Assembly (NCBI RefSeq): GCF_014207535.1
Contig: NZ_JACHGK010000004.1
Location: 1 to 64,000 of the forward strand
Reading direction: 5' to 3'
Length of the DNA stretch: 64,000 nt
Origin: Bacillus benzoevorans
Lineage (GTDB): Bacteria > Bacillota > Bacilli > Bacillales > Cytobacillaceae
Every line of letters starts with the position of its first letter. The first letter of the stretch is position 1. The notes under the pieces were generated by a model. That model made no database searches. It saw only the letters and a list, made by a program, of their open reading frames with translations, and was not told the origin of the DNA. Positions 40,413 through 49,591 of this stretch are shown in pieces. Position numbers and translations under genes: made by a program.

Positions 40413-41279
40413 TTAATATATCGTTCCTGTATTAATGATTGGCTGGCTTCCTTTATCTGACACTAATGCAACCATAAGATTATTAACCATTTGCGCCTTT
40501 TTCTCTTCATCAAGCTCAACAATTTGTTCACTGCTTAGTTGCTCAATAGCTGATTTTACCATAGAAACAGCGCCGTCGACAATCACCTTTCGTGCTGCCA
40601 ATACGGCTTTTGCCTGCTGTCTTTGCAGCATAGAAGAAGCAATTTCACTGGAATAAGCCAAATGCATGATTCTCGCCTCCAGTACTTCTACCCCGGCTAC
40701 GGTCAAACGTTTCTGCAAATCCTTTGTTAATTCATCGCCAACTTCATCCGAATGCTGACGTAACGATATTTCATAATCATTGTTAAAGTTATCATATGGA
40801 TACTGGCTCGCAATATGGCGAAGACCTGTTTCACTCTGCGTATGAACAAATTCTTTATAATACTCAACATCGAACACAGCTTTTGCTGTATCCACCACTT
40901 TGTAAACAACGACAGCCGCAATTTCAATTGGATTTCCTTCTAAATCATTTACCTTCAATTTATCACTGTTAAAGTTAATTACTTTTAATGATACATTCGT
41001 TCTTGACGTAAATGGAAAGGTAAACCAAAATCCCTCTTTTTTAATCACACCTAAATAATTTCCAAACAGAGTAAATACCTTTGCTTGATTTGGCTGAATG
41101 ATGGTGAATCCAGTTAATACAATCAGTAATAGGAGAGCAACAACAATCGCAATGATGAGATCAGAAATGACAAGACTGCCGGTAAAGCTTATGAAAAAAT
41201 AAGCCATTGCAGCTAACAGAAGTAAAACAATAAACACTCCAACAAATCCGTTTAACTTAAAAATATCCTTCTCTTTCAT
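40413..41279 (-). CDS. SPFH/Band 7 domain membrane protein
   Basis: A 288-residue protein. Two hydrophobic segments (about 12-32 and 36-58) anchor it, then the SPFH domain follows (IIQPNQAKVFTLFGNYLGVI ... EGFWFTFPF ... VVVYKVVDTAKAVFDVEYYK), and a helical tail (LQRQQAKAVLAARKVIVDGA). SPFH proteins form membrane-associated oligomers; this subgroup has no defined role. GGAGTGGAG lies before the ATG at 41279. Confidence 0.9.
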   Translation of the reverse strand: MKEKDIFKLNGFVGVFIVLLLLAAMAYFFISFTGSLVISDLIIAIVVALLLLIVLTGFTIIQPNQAKVFTLFGNYLGVIKKEGFWFTFPFTSRTNVSLKVINFNSDKLKVNDLEGNPIEIAAVVVYKVVDTAKAVFDVEYYKEFVHTQSETGLRHIASQYPYDNFNNDYEISLRQHSDEVGDELTKDLQKRLTVAGVEVLEARIMHLAYSSEIASSMLQRQQAKAVLAARKVIVDGAVSMVKSAIEQLSSEQIVELDEEKKAQMVNNLMVALVSDKGSQPIINTGTIY

Positions 41280-41384
41280 CAAACTCCACTCCTTTTCAAT
41301 ATCTCTTTGTTATCATTATGATATCACATTAATATTAAAAAAGGAAGGTATAAAAAGGTGTTTTTTACCAAAAATAAAAAAATC

Positions 41385-41412
41385 CCGGTAGTCTACTGAC
41401 TACACCGGGATA
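41385..41412 (-). terminator. terminator of the rib-like operon
   Basis: ATCCCGGTAGTC (41387-41398) pairs with GACTACACCGGGAT (about 41399-41412, one bulge), and seven T follow on the minus strand. It overlaps the end of the monooxygenase gene. Confidence 0.75.
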
Positions 41413-42497
41413 AACTGTTTGCCAAAAGATGCCTCTTTCTCCAGCTGGAATTTTTGCTGCTCTTCTACTTCCTGTCTCCGCATCTGCTCAAAGCGCTGCA
41501 AATCGATGAGACTTAAATCTTCAATCGAATCCATTTCATTCATTAATTGAAACAGGGTATCGGCGTCCTTCATCGCACTGTTAATACCAATAGCGCCTGT
41601 CGGACTCATGGTATGTGCCGCATCACCAATAATGACCAGTCCCTTTTTCACCCATGTATCACAGCGGCTGCTTTGCACCTGCAGTAAGACAAAATCCTCC
41701 CATGATCGGATATGAGAACGGGCACTTTCCTCCAATTCAGGAAACGCCGCAATTAATTGGTCAAGGAACGGCTGGAAGGACTGCTGTCTTAATTCAGAAT
41801 AAGAACCTTCCGCAATATTCCAGCCAATTTGGACAAACCCGCCCTGCTGGGTAAAAAGTGCCAGCTGCTCATGATTAACAAGGGCAAGACGGACAGTCGG
41901 ATCCCAGCCTTTTGGCGCCGGGATTCGTGCCCAAAGTAAATCATAGCCGTGTTTTATTTTCTCAAACGGAATCTGTGCGAGTTTGCGAACAGTGGAAAAG
42001 CGCCCGTCAGCACCGACCACTAAAGGGCTTTTGATGGTGACCTCTTTTCCATCCTTGATCGCTGTAACACCGGCACATTGACCGTTTTCCTCTATTAATC
42101 CCGAAACCTTTGTATTCAATAACAAAGTAAAGGCTGGAAGGGGCTGGCTTTTTTCGAGCAGAAGCCCGAGCAGATGCTTTTGCGGTACATGAATACCAAC
42201 ATGACCGGATTGGCTGTCAGGAAAGATCCGTTTAAAAACTCCCCCTTCATTCCAATATTCAACCCGCTCCATTCGCAGCAAGCCGATTTTCTCCAGTTCC
42301 TCAAAAAGCCCGTATTTTCTTAAAATCGCTTCCCCTGTTTCATTCAGGTGTTCTCCCCTGAATTCCTTATTGATATTCTCATGCCGTTCAACCAATATCG
42401 TAGAAATATTATGTCCTGCTAAAATATAAGCTAAAAGGGCCCCTGCAGGACCTGCACCAACAATACAAACATCAGCTTTAAAGTCGTATTCCTTCAC
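41400..42497 (-). CDS. FAD-dependent monooxygenase (PHBH/UbiH fold)
   Basis: A 365-residue class A flavoprotein hydroxylase. The N-terminal dinucleotide motif is CIVGAGPAGALLAYILAG, the DG motif VVGADGRFSTVRK (about 173-185) and the GD motif LVIIGDAAHTMSPTGAIGIN (about 290-309). The substrate cannot be told. It is the third gene behind GTP cyclohydrolase II and RibD (29 nt gap), so the substrate is probably a product of those enzymes, such as a pyrimidine, pteridine or flavin precursor. Confidence 0.92.
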   Translation of the reverse strand: MKEYDFKADVCIVGAGPAGALLAYILAGHNISTILVERHENINKEFRGEHLNETGEAILRKYGLFEELEKIGLLRMERVEYWNEGGVFKRIFPDSQSGHVGIHVPQKHLLGLLLEKSQPLPAFTLLLNTKVSGLIEENGQCAGVTAIKDGKEVTIKSPLVVGADGRFSTVRKLAQIPFEKIKHGYDLLWARIPAPKGWDPTVRLALVNHEQLALFTQQGGFVQIGWNIAEGSYSELRQQSFQPFLDQLIAAFPELEESARSHIRSWEDFVLLQVQSSRCDTWVKKGLVIIGDAAHTMSPTGAIGINSAMKDADTLFQLMNEMDSIEDLSLIDLQRFEQMRRQEVEEQQKFQLEKEASFGKQFIPV

Positions 42498-42526
42498 TTT
42501 TTAATCACCCATTATCATCAATTGCT

Positions 42527-43627
42527 TTACCTTTTTGTCTTTGGGTAAGCTGTAATTAATAAATCGTTTCCGATGTGTGCAACAGAATCAAATTCTAACT
42601 GCACTGCCTCATCCATGCTTTCAACATCAGCCCCAGTAAAAGGCGTAAGTGAATGGCGCCCGCCTAAGATTTTCGGTGCCACGTAAATTAAATATTTATG
42701 AATTAGACCGGCACGCAAAAAGGCCCCGTTCACTTCACTGCCGCCTTCAACAAGCACATCCGTCAGTCCTTGTTCAAATAATACCTGCAAAATAAAACCC
42801 AAGTCCAATCCATTCGCTGTCTCGGGGGCATAATGCACCTGAACTCCTTTCGCTTTTAGAGCTTCAGCCTTCGTCTGATCGGCGCCTTCTTTGGCAAAAA
42901 TCAAAGTTTGCGCATCATGACAATCTGTTATATGAGCATCAAGCGGTGTTCTTAAATTCGAATCCAATACAATACGGACGGGGTTTTTACCGCCTTCTTC
43001 AATCCGGGTGGTCAGCATCGGATTATCCGAGAGCACTGTTCCGATCCCGACTAAGATGGCGTCCACTTCATTTCGCAAATAATGCACGGTTTGTCTGGAT
43101 TCTTCCCCCGTTACCCATTTGGAATGACCATTATAAGCGGCGAGTTTTCCATCCAGTGTCATCGCTGTTTTCGCAATGACAAATGGTCTTTTATACACCA
43201 TATTATGAATAAATCGTTCATTTAATTTAGCAGCCTGGGTTTCCAGCACACCAACCGTCACTTCAATTCCTGCTTCTTCTATCAGTTTAATCCCCTTTCC
43301 GGCAACAAGAGGATTGGGATCCTTCATCGCAATAACAACACGGGATACTCCTGAATTTTTCACAAGTTCAGCACAAGGAGGTGTTTTTCCGTAATGGGAA
43401 CAAGGTTCAAGCGTGACATAAAGGGTAGCTCCTATCGCATGATCACCTGCCATACGGAAAGCATGCACTTCTGCATGTGGTTCTCCTGCTTTACGATGCA
43501 GGCCGGAACCCACGATCATTCCCTTATTGACAATAATCGCTCCTACAAGCGGGTTTGGATTGGTCTTTCCTCTCGCGGTCTGGGCTAATTCCAAGGCGAG
43601 GTTCATATAATATTCATCATTTTTCAA
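42527..43627 (-). CDS. ribD: riboflavin-type deaminase/reductase RibD
   Basis: A 366-residue bifunctional enzyme. The N-terminal cytidine-deaminase-like domain has GEPHAEVHA and the zinc motif LEPCSHYGKTPPC. The C-terminal reductase has AMTLDGKLA, SKWVTGEE and LVEGGSEVNGAFL. It converts the GTP cyclohydrolase II product through deamination and ribose reduction. Its start overlaps the stop of the cyclohydrolase gene by 4 nt (ATGA). It is not in a standard ribDEAH order. Confidence 0.95.
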   Translation of the reverse strand: MKNDEYYMNLALELAQTARGKTNPNPLVGAIIVNKGMIVGSGLHRKAGEPHAEVHAFRMAGDHAIGATLYVTLEPCSHYGKTPPCAELVKNSGVSRVVIAMKDPNPLVAGKGIKLIEEAGIEVTVGVLETQAAKLNERFIHNMVYKRPFVIAKTAMTLDGKLAAYNGHSKWVTGEESRQTVHYLRNEVDAILVGIGTVLSDNPMLTTRIEEGGKNPVRIVLDSNLRTPLDAHITDCHDAQTLIFAKEGADQTKAEALKAKGVQVHYAPETANGLDLGFILQVLFEQGLTDVLVEGGSEVNGAFLRAGLIHKYLIYVAPKILGGRHSLTPFTGADVESMDEAVQLEFDSVAHIGNDLLITAYPKTKR

Positions 43628-44385
43628 GATACATTCTCCTTAGCCAGCAAAATTTCATCATTGTTTTGAATATGCCCTGATTTTTCAACTTTTGTTGCTA
43701 AATAAAAGCGATTATAGTCGGAGATATCGCCCCATAAAGGAATATGGTCAGCAATTAACATACCAAAGCTTTTTAAAGCGTTGATTTTCTTTGGATTATT
43801 GGTAATAAGCGTGACCGGCTTTTGTCTAAGACCTTTCAGTACCGTGATAGCTTCCACATACGAACGAGTATCGTCCGGAAAACCAAGAGCATGATTTGCC
43901 TCTACTGTATCATATCCTTCCTGCTGCAGGATATAGGCTAATGATTTCGAGAATAATCCGATCCCTCTGCCTTCATGATTAGCTAAATAAACAAGAGCCC
44001 CGCTGCCATGTTCGACAATCATTTTCATTGACTGACGAAGCTGAAAACCGCAGTCACAACGTTTGCTGCCGAAAATATCACCGGTATGACAAATACTGTG
44101 CATCCGGATAAGTGCTTCTTCTGAATGTTCAAAATCACCATATACTAATACAGAGGACTGCTGACCATCAGCTAAACGGGCTGTCGCAAGAGATTCAAGC
44201 AGCTTTTCTTTATCAGAAGGCAGTCCCTCAAGAGGAAGCCAATTATACCATTGAAATGTAACTATCTTGTCTTCTAATTGAACCGGCAGTTTAACAGGAC
44301 CAACGAGACAAATATCTTTATCCTGAATATCAGTTAATATCGTCATTTTATCTAGTAATATATTTTTTACTTTATCTGAAATCAT
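43624..44385 (-). CDS. ribA: GTP cyclohydrolase II (stand-alone)
   Basis: A 253-residue GTP cyclohydrolase II without the DHBP synthase (RibB) domain usual in Bacillus RibBA. The zinc cysteines are in ICHTGDIFGSKRCDCG, with HEGRGIGL, ETN/DDTRSY-like GFPDDTRSY and LITNNPKKINAL. It opens GTP to diaminopyrimidine phosphate, formate and pyrophosphate. The start MISDKVK is chosen for GAAAGGA 8 nt upstream. It is the first gene of the operon with ribD and the monooxygenase. No FMN riboswitch lies upstream. Confidence 0.93.
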   Translation of the reverse strand: MISDKVKNILLDKMTILTDIQDKDICLVGPVKLPVQLEDKIVTFQWYNWLPLEGLPSDKEKLLESLATARLADGQQSSVLVYGDFEHSEEALIRMHSICHTGDIFGSKRCDCGFQLRQSMKMIVEHGSGALVYLANHEGRGIGLFSKSLAYILQQEGYDTVEANHALGFPDDTRSYVEAITVLKGLRQKPVTLITNNPKKINALKSFGMLIADHIPLWGDISDYNRFYLATKVEKSGHIQNNDEILLAKENVS

Positions 44386-44431
44386 TCTGTTCATCCTTTC
44401 AGGATCTTTACTTTAACACCACGTATAAGTT

Positions 44432-44497
44432 ACTTACTATATGTAAGTTAGTATATAATCGTAAATAGTTGACGTCAAGTAATTTAATCACTATTAT
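44432..44497. promoter_or_regulatory. back-to-back promoters and HxlR-type operator
   Basis: Minus-strand promoter of the rib-like operon: TTGACG (44478-44473), 17 nt, TATACT (44455-44450). Plus-strand promoter of the hxlR-type gene: TTGACG (44469-44474), 17 nt, TATTAT (44492-44497). The -35 boxes overlap in the palindrome TTGACGTCAA. Just downstream of the minus-strand -10 is the inverted repeat ACTTAC-N5-GTAAGT (44432-44448), a good place for repression by the divergent HxlR-type protein. Confidence 0.75.
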
Positions 44498-44535
44498 AAT
44501 AGTAAATAATCATTTTGTAATAAAGGTGGTAAAAG

Positions 44536-44871
44536 ATGGTCGAAAGTACACTTTGTCCTAAATTTCATAAAGCTGTTGAATTATTCAGCAAGCGCTGGAA
44601 TGCTTTAATCATTAATCAATTATTATCCGGACCGCAGCGTTTTTGCAACCTAAACGCTTCCATGCCGATCAGCGGACGACTTCTTTCAGAAAGACTAAAA
44701 GAATTAGAGAATGAAGGAATCGTAACAAGAGAGGTTTATCCGGAAGTACCGGTTCGTGTGGAGTATACATTAACAGAAAAAGGGCTGGCATTAAAGAATG
44801 CACTGCAGGAAATCGAATTATGGTCTAAGAAATGGATACAACTTGATAATCAAGAAAGCAAAAGAGGATGA
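44536..44871 (+). CDS. HxlR-family transcriptional regulator
   Basis: A 111-residue winged-helix protein. It has Cys7 in the classic N-terminal LCPKFHKAVELFSKRWNALI, RFCNLNASMPISGRLLSERL as recognition region, and RVEYTLTEKG in the wing. HxlR proteins (YodB, CatR, HypR) often sense quinones, aldehydes or disulfide stress through this Cys. It is divergent from the GTP cyclohydrolase II operon, with an inverted repeat between. It probably represses that operon. Confidence 0.93.
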   Translation: MVESTLCPKFHKAVELFSKRWNALIINQLLSGPQRFCNLNASMPISGRLLSERLKELENEGIVTREVYPEVPVRVEYTLTEKGLALKNALQEIELWSKKWIQLDNQESKRG

Positions 44872-44892
44872 TTAGTTGGTCATCCTCTTTCT
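44863..44892. terminator. bidirectional terminator
   Basis: AAAGAGGATGA and TCATCCTCTTT pair around TTAGTTGG, shared by the converging HxlR and RND genes. Confidence 0.85.
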
Positions 44893-44904
44893 ATGTTTGC
44901 GACT

Positions 44905-47900
44905 TCAAGCCTCATGATGTTTATTTTTCCTAAAGGCTTTCATCAAAGTTTCATAAACAATTGGAACAATTAACAAAGTTAATAAGGTTGAACTTATTAG
45001 CCCGCCGATCACCGTTACACCCAGTCCCTTCGAAATTAACCCGCTTCCTTCCATGCCAAATGCCAACGGGAGCAGAGCCCCTATCGTGGCGATGGCCGTC
45101 ATTAAGATTGGACGAAGCCGCGTACCTGCTGCTTCAAGCAGGGCATCTCTTGTTGAAAGTCCCTCGTTCTCCTTAAGGATGACACGATCGATCAATACAA
45201 TCGCATTTGTCACAACGATTCCGATTAACATCAGGAAGCCAATCATGGCTGATACACTAATCGTTTCATGGGAAGCTAATAATCCAACAAGCCCGCCGAT
45301 TACGGCAAATGGCAGGGAAAAAAGAATAGCAAAAGGAGCTAAACCTCCGCCAAAGGTAACGACAAGCACGAAATAGACAATCGCAATTGCCGCACAAATC
45401 GCCAGCCCCAACTGCATAAACGAATCTGTCATTTGTTCGGTTACACCGCCCATGGATACCTCTACATGTTGAGGAAGCTTCAGCATGTCGGCATTTTTCT
45501 GAACAGCCGCTGACACAGCAGCAACATCTTTTGTTTTAATCTCGCCGCTGACACTAGCATAGATTCGGTTGTCTCGTCTGGTAAGGGTGTTGGATGTAGT
45601 CCCTTCAATTACTTCTGTTACTTCTTTAATGGGGACCGCTATACCCAGTGGGGACGGGATCGTTTTTGCTGTTAAATCCTCCACATTGCTATAGCCTTCC
45701 TCCTTCTCAAGATAAACATTAAGCTTATTTCCTTTATGTTCAACAGTTGTCAGCACTGCCCTGTTTTCTTGCTGTGAAAGCTCCATGCCAATCTGTGCAG
45801 CTGTTAAGCCCAACCGGCTTAATTTATCCTGATCTGCTACAAGCGTATATTCCTCATATGTTTTCGATAATGTAGTCGCAACATTTGTTAAATCTTTATT
45901 GTCTTTGAAAATTTGTTCCAGTCTTTGCACAACAGGCTGTATATCGGCAATGCTGTCACCAAAAATGAGCATTGACAGTGTACTGCCGGAGCCTGTTGAA
46001 GCCATATTCATAGAGGACCATTCACCTCTCGGAGCTTTTTTTTGCAATTCTTTCATTACCGCTTCAGATTCTTCGGCAAAGTTTTCTGTATCCTGCTCAT
46101 ATTCTACATAGAAAATGGCATTGTTCGACTGTCCCGGGTTCATCGGATTTTCACTTCCTAATGAAAACTGGATTGTTTTCACACCAGCGCGGGATTGGAA
46201 GATTTTCTCTGCCTGATCAGCGATTTTCACCACCTCTTCGCGGGTCTGTCCAGGCTCAGGACTGTAGACAGCATAGACCATTTTGTCCTTTTCAGACGCT
46301 ATAAAGCTTACACCGATCATGGGAATAAGAAATAGGCTGCCGGCCAACAGCAATACGGCAAGACTCGTTGTGATGACTTTATGATTTAAAGACCATTTCA
46401 GAACCTTCTGGTATCCTTCTGCAAGAAAGCCTGGTCTTTGTTCATGATGTACATGTTCTATATCAGGAATCGATTCCTTAACAGGCGGCACGTCCTGTTT
46501 CGTATTGCTCTCCCGTTCACTTTCCTTATGGGAAACAGACGGAACCGCTATCGAAACGATGACCAACACAAGCAATATGGAGACAATCACGGATAAGACA
46601 GCTGTCAGCTCTGTCGGAACAAATGCACTCCCTATTAATAACAGCACTGCTGCTGCAGAAAGCAAAATTCTATGATGTTTAATTCCGTCTATCACAATGA
46701 AATGAAATCCTTTACCGCGGCTCCCCCTTCTCTCTTTATGACCAAGTTCCATCATTTCACGTTCTTGGTGAAGACCATTTTTGAAAAAAGAATGAGCCAT
46801 CATCGGAACAACCGTTATCGAAATAACAAGAGAAGCCAGCAGAGAGAATACAACCGTCAAAGCAAATGGAAGGAATAATTCCCCAATCGGTCCTTTAACG
46901 AAACCAAGCGGCAGAAATACTGCAATCGTCACAATTGTTGAGGAAGAAATCGGAATAAACATCTCCTTTGCCGCTTCCACAATTAAACCTTTTCCTTTCA
47001 GGTCTTCATCTTCTTTAGACATTCTGCGAAAAATATTCTCTATGACAACAATCGAATCATCAATGACACGGCCGATGGCAACAGTCATGGCACCAAGGGT
47101 CATAATGTTTAAGGTAATCCCCATTTGATGTAATATCGTAATAGCAATTAATAAAGACAATGGAATGGAAATAACCGAAATAATCGTTGTTTTGAAATTT
47201 CTTAAGAAAATCAATATAATGAGCATGGCAAAGAGAGCACCAAAAATTGCTTTACTGAGCATCGTCTGAACAGAATCCTCAATGGGTTTGCCTTGGTCCA
47301 TTACCGTTGTCATATTCAGCCCTGCATAAGCTTTTTCTAATTTCTCTGCCTTTTCCTTAACGCTATTCACGACATCAACTGTATTTGCATCAGCTGCTTT
47401 GACAATCTGTACGCCAATGGACCATTTTCCATTTGTTCTCGAAATGGATTCAGCTTTACTTGCCATTTCAATCGATGCAATTTCCTGCAGTTCAACTGTC
47501 GGAATTCCATGCGGCAACTGCACCGCTCCATCCGCAGGCGCCCGCTGTGCGCCCTGCATTTGTCCCGCTCCTTGTGATACAACAGGTATTTTCAACGTTT
47601 TTAAATCATCGATGGTCGTGATATTGCCATCCACTACGACTGATTTCTCTTCATCAGCAAAAGTATGTAATCCAAGCGGCAGCGTGACATTAGAGCCTTT
47701 AATCACATTTCTGACGGTTTCTTCGTTCAACCCGTATTGGATTAATTTTTCCTTAATAAAGGTTAACTTAACCTCTTGCACCTCATTCCCGGAAACCTGG
47801 ACAGAGGCTACACCGTCCAGCCCTTTCATTTGCGGCACAATCATTTCATCCACCAGGGTTGTTAATTCCGCTAAAGATTTCTTATCGTCTGAAGCGCTCA

Positions 47901-48318
47901 AGGACATAACAGGGTATTCGTTTAAGTTTAATCGGGAAATCTCAGGGTCTTTGACCGTTTCAGGAAAGATTAAACCTGCAAGCGCCTCTTTTACTTCATT
48001 TTGCGCTTTCTCCATGTCCTTGCTATAATCATATTCAATTTGGACGGACGAAGCATTCTGAAACGATGTGGATATGACCGTACTGACTCCATCAAGATTC
48101 TGCACCTGCTGCTCAATGGGAATCGTTACATGCTCCATTACTTCTTCGGGTGTTGCACCGGGATACACGGTTGTCACAGAAACGAGGGGAGCTGTAATAC
48201 TCGGAATCGTTTCCAATTTCATCGTCATTCCAGAATAGATGCCTGTTGCTGTTAGAATAATCGTTAATATCCAGATCGCAAACTTATTCTTTAATGAAAA
48301 TTGAATAACCTTTTTCAT
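44905..48318 (-). CDS. RND-family efflux transporter (SwrC/YerP-like)
   Basis: A 1137-residue pump with two repeats of the AcrB fold: N-terminal LETIPSITAPLVSVTTVYPG, GATPEEVMEHVTIPIEQQV, inner TM block with the charged TM4 motif GRVIDDSIVVIENI, and the second half beginning at LNHKVITTSLAVLLLAGS. Between halves (about 545-640) it has an extra segment with two more hydrophobic stretches and a charged loop, so it is longer than usual (about 1040). It exports amphiphilic compounds by proton antiport. No adaptor gene is adjacent. The promoter is probably TTGACC-N18-TATAGT near 48420. Confidence 0.92.
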   Translation of the reverse strand: MKKVIQFSLKNKFAIWILTIILTATGIYSGMTMKLETIPSITAPLVSVTTVYPGATPEEVMEHVTIPIEQQVQNLDGVSTVISTSFQNASSVQIEYDYSKDMEKAQNEVKEALAGLIFPETVKDPEISRLNLNEYPVMSLSASDDKKSLAELTTLVDEMIVPQMKGLDGVASVQVSGNEVQEVKLTFIKEKLIQYGLNEETVRNVIKGSNVTLPLGLHTFADEEKSVVVDGNITTIDDLKTLKIPVVSQGAGQMQGAQRAPADGAVQLPHGIPTVELQEIASIEMASKAESISRTNGKWSIGVQIVKAADANTVDVVNSVKEKAEKLEKAYAGLNMTTVMDQGKPIEDSVQTMLSKAIFGALFAMLIILIFLRNFKTTIISVISIPLSLLIAITILHQMGITLNIMTLGAMTVAIGRVIDDSIVVIENIFRRMSKEDEDLKGKGLIVEAAKEMFIPISSSTIVTIAVFLPLGFVKGPIGELFLPFALTVVFSLLASLVISITVVPMMAHSFFKNGLHQEREMMELGHKERRGSRGKGFHFIVIDGIKHHRILLSAAAVLLLIGSAFVPTELTAVLSVIVSILLVLVIVSIAVPSVSHKESERESNTKQDVPPVKESIPDIEHVHHEQRPGFLAEGYQKVLKWSLNHKVITTSLAVLLLAGSLFLIPMIGVSFIASEKDKMVYAVYSPEPGQTREEVVKIADQAEKIFQSRAGVKTIQFSLGSENPMNPGQSNNAIFYVEYEQDTENFAEESEAVMKELQKKAPRGEWSSMNMASTGSGSTLSMLIFGDSIADIQPVVQRLEQIFKDNKDLTNVATTLSKTYEEYTLVADQDKLSRLGLTAAQIGMELSQQENRAVLTTVEHKGNKLNVYLEKEEGYSNVEDLTAKTIPSPLGIAVPIKEVTEVIEGTTSNTLTRRDNRIYASVSGEIKTKDVAAVSAAVQKNADMLKLPQHVEVSMGGVTEQMTDSFMQLGLAICAAIAIVYFVLVVTFGGGLAPFAILFSLPFAVIGGLVGLLASHETISVSAMIGFLMLIGIVVTNAIVLIDRVILKENEGLSTRDALLEAAGTRLRPILMTAIATIGALLPLAFGMEGSGLISKGLGVTVIGGLISSTLLTLLIVPIVYETLMKAFRKNKHHEA

Positions 48319-48365
48319 AGAATCTCCTTTTGGTAAAGATGCTTTACTTTATTTACACACCATTG

Positions 48366-48377
48366 TGACTTTAGTCA
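48366..48377. promoter_or_regulatory. small palindrome in the RND/channel intergenic region
   Basis: TGACTTTAGTCA is a perfect 12-bp inverted repeat just downstream of the likely RND promoter. It may be an operator, with the regulator unknown. Confidence 0.3.
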
Positions 48378-48537
48378 TACTCGTATATAACTATAACTAG
48401 GTATTTAGCCAACGGTCAAGATATTATTGCAAAAAAACAAAATATTCTATCCAAATAAAAAACTACGAAAGATTATTTTTGTTTATACTAAGAGATGCCC
48501 AAACGCTTTACTTATTCTTTTTTCGAGGTGAAGAATA

Positions 48538-49533
48538 TTGCCACACACTTTTCTGTCCCACTTCATCCGTCTGCCGCTCATCCTTAGAACCTTCATTATC
48601 GTATTTATTTCCATATTCGGCTTCGGCATGATTATGCATCAGCTGGAACCCGCTGCTTTTCCTACGATATTTGATGGAATCTGGTGGGCGGTCATTACAG
48701 CTTCGACAGTCGGTTACGGTGATTTGGTCCCTGAAACAATACCCGGGAGATTTGCCGGCATTATTCTGATTTTAACGGGGGCCGGATTTCTATCCTCCTT
48801 TTTTGTCTCCCTTGCCGCGACAACCGTCACAAAGCAGAATGATATCCTTGAAGGGAAATCCGTTTTTAAAGGCAGCGGCCATATGATCATTATTGGCTGG
48901 AATGAACGGTCTAAGGGAATTATCCATACACTTTGCCGGCAAAACACACTTATTTCCATCGCCCTAGTTGATGAATCACTTGAAAAAAACCCGCTTTCCA
49001 GTAAAAATGTCCATTTTATTAAAGGCAGGTCAAACCAGGATGAAGTTTTAATAAAAGCCGGGATCATGAAAGCAAGCAAGGTGATCATCACGGCTGACCA
49101 GGATAAAGGAGAATTGCAGGCTGATATGCATTCCATTATTACATTGCTGGCAGTAAAGGGATTAAATACGTTTGTGCCCTGTATTGTTGAAATATTAACT
49201 CATGATCAGATAGAAAATGCCAAACGGGCCGGTGCCGATGAAATTATTGAAACAAATATCGTCACAAGCTTTATCATGCTTCAAAGCATTTCAACCCAGG
49301 ATATGGTCACGTCATTCTTAGATCTGCTCTATCAAATGTCTGAGCGGAAACTAATGTATCAGGATGCCCCTCTAGAGGATATTGACAAGGATTATACAAC
49401 GATTGGAATTGAACACTTAAAAAACGGTGTGGTGCTCCTTGGCATCAAAAGAGGAGAAGCAACGATCCTGAATCCGCCCCAACCGTTTTCTATTGAAAAA
49501 AATGATCAATTGATCCTCATCCGTTCTTCTTAG
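48538..49533 (+). CDS. yugO: potassium channel protein with RCK domain (YugO-like)
   Basis: A 331-residue two-TM channel. The pore helix and selectivity filter read WWAVITASTVGYGDLVPE (TVGYGD). Residues 118-230 form an RCK/TrkA-N domain (MIIIGWNERSKGIIHTL, the start of a Rossmann fold), followed by a TrkA-C-like end. The start is TTG with GAGGTG upstream. In B. subtilis yugO also lies near pgi and is needed for biofilm electrical signalling. Confidence 0.92.
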   Translation: MPHTFLSHFIRLPLILRTFIIVFISIFGFGMIMHQLEPAAFPTIFDGIWWAVITASTVGYGDLVPETIPGRFAGIILILTGAGFLSSFFVSLAATTVTKQNDILEGKSVFKGSGHMIIIGWNERSKGIIHTLCRQNTLISIALVDESLEKNPLSSKNVHFIKGRSNQDEVLIKAGIMKASKVIITADQDKGELQADMHSIITLLAVKGLNTFVPCIVEILTHDQIENAKRAGADEIIETNIVTSFIMLQSISTQDMVTSFLDLLYQMSERKLMYQDAPLEDIDKDYTTIGIEHLKNGVVLLGIKRGEATILNPPQPFSIEKNDQLILIRSS

Positions 49534-49550
49534 CTTTTATAACGTGAAAA

Positions 49551-49583
49551 AAAGGATGACCGAAAAATTTGGTCATCCTCTTC
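49551..49583. terminator. bidirectional terminator between yugO and pgi
   Basis: AAGGATGACC and GGTCATCCTC(T) pair around GAAAAATTT, between the converging genes. Confidence 0.85.
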
Positions 49584-49591
49584 GTCTATGT

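Noticed and set aside
42527..44394. Standard riboflavin operon
   Set aside because: There is no FMN riboswitch upstream, no ribE, ribH or ribB, and the third gene is a monooxygenase.
47399..48028. A 209-codon plus-strand frame opposite the RND gene
   Set aside because: Shadow of the codon pattern on the opposite strand; Ser/Thr/Cys-rich with no recognised motif.
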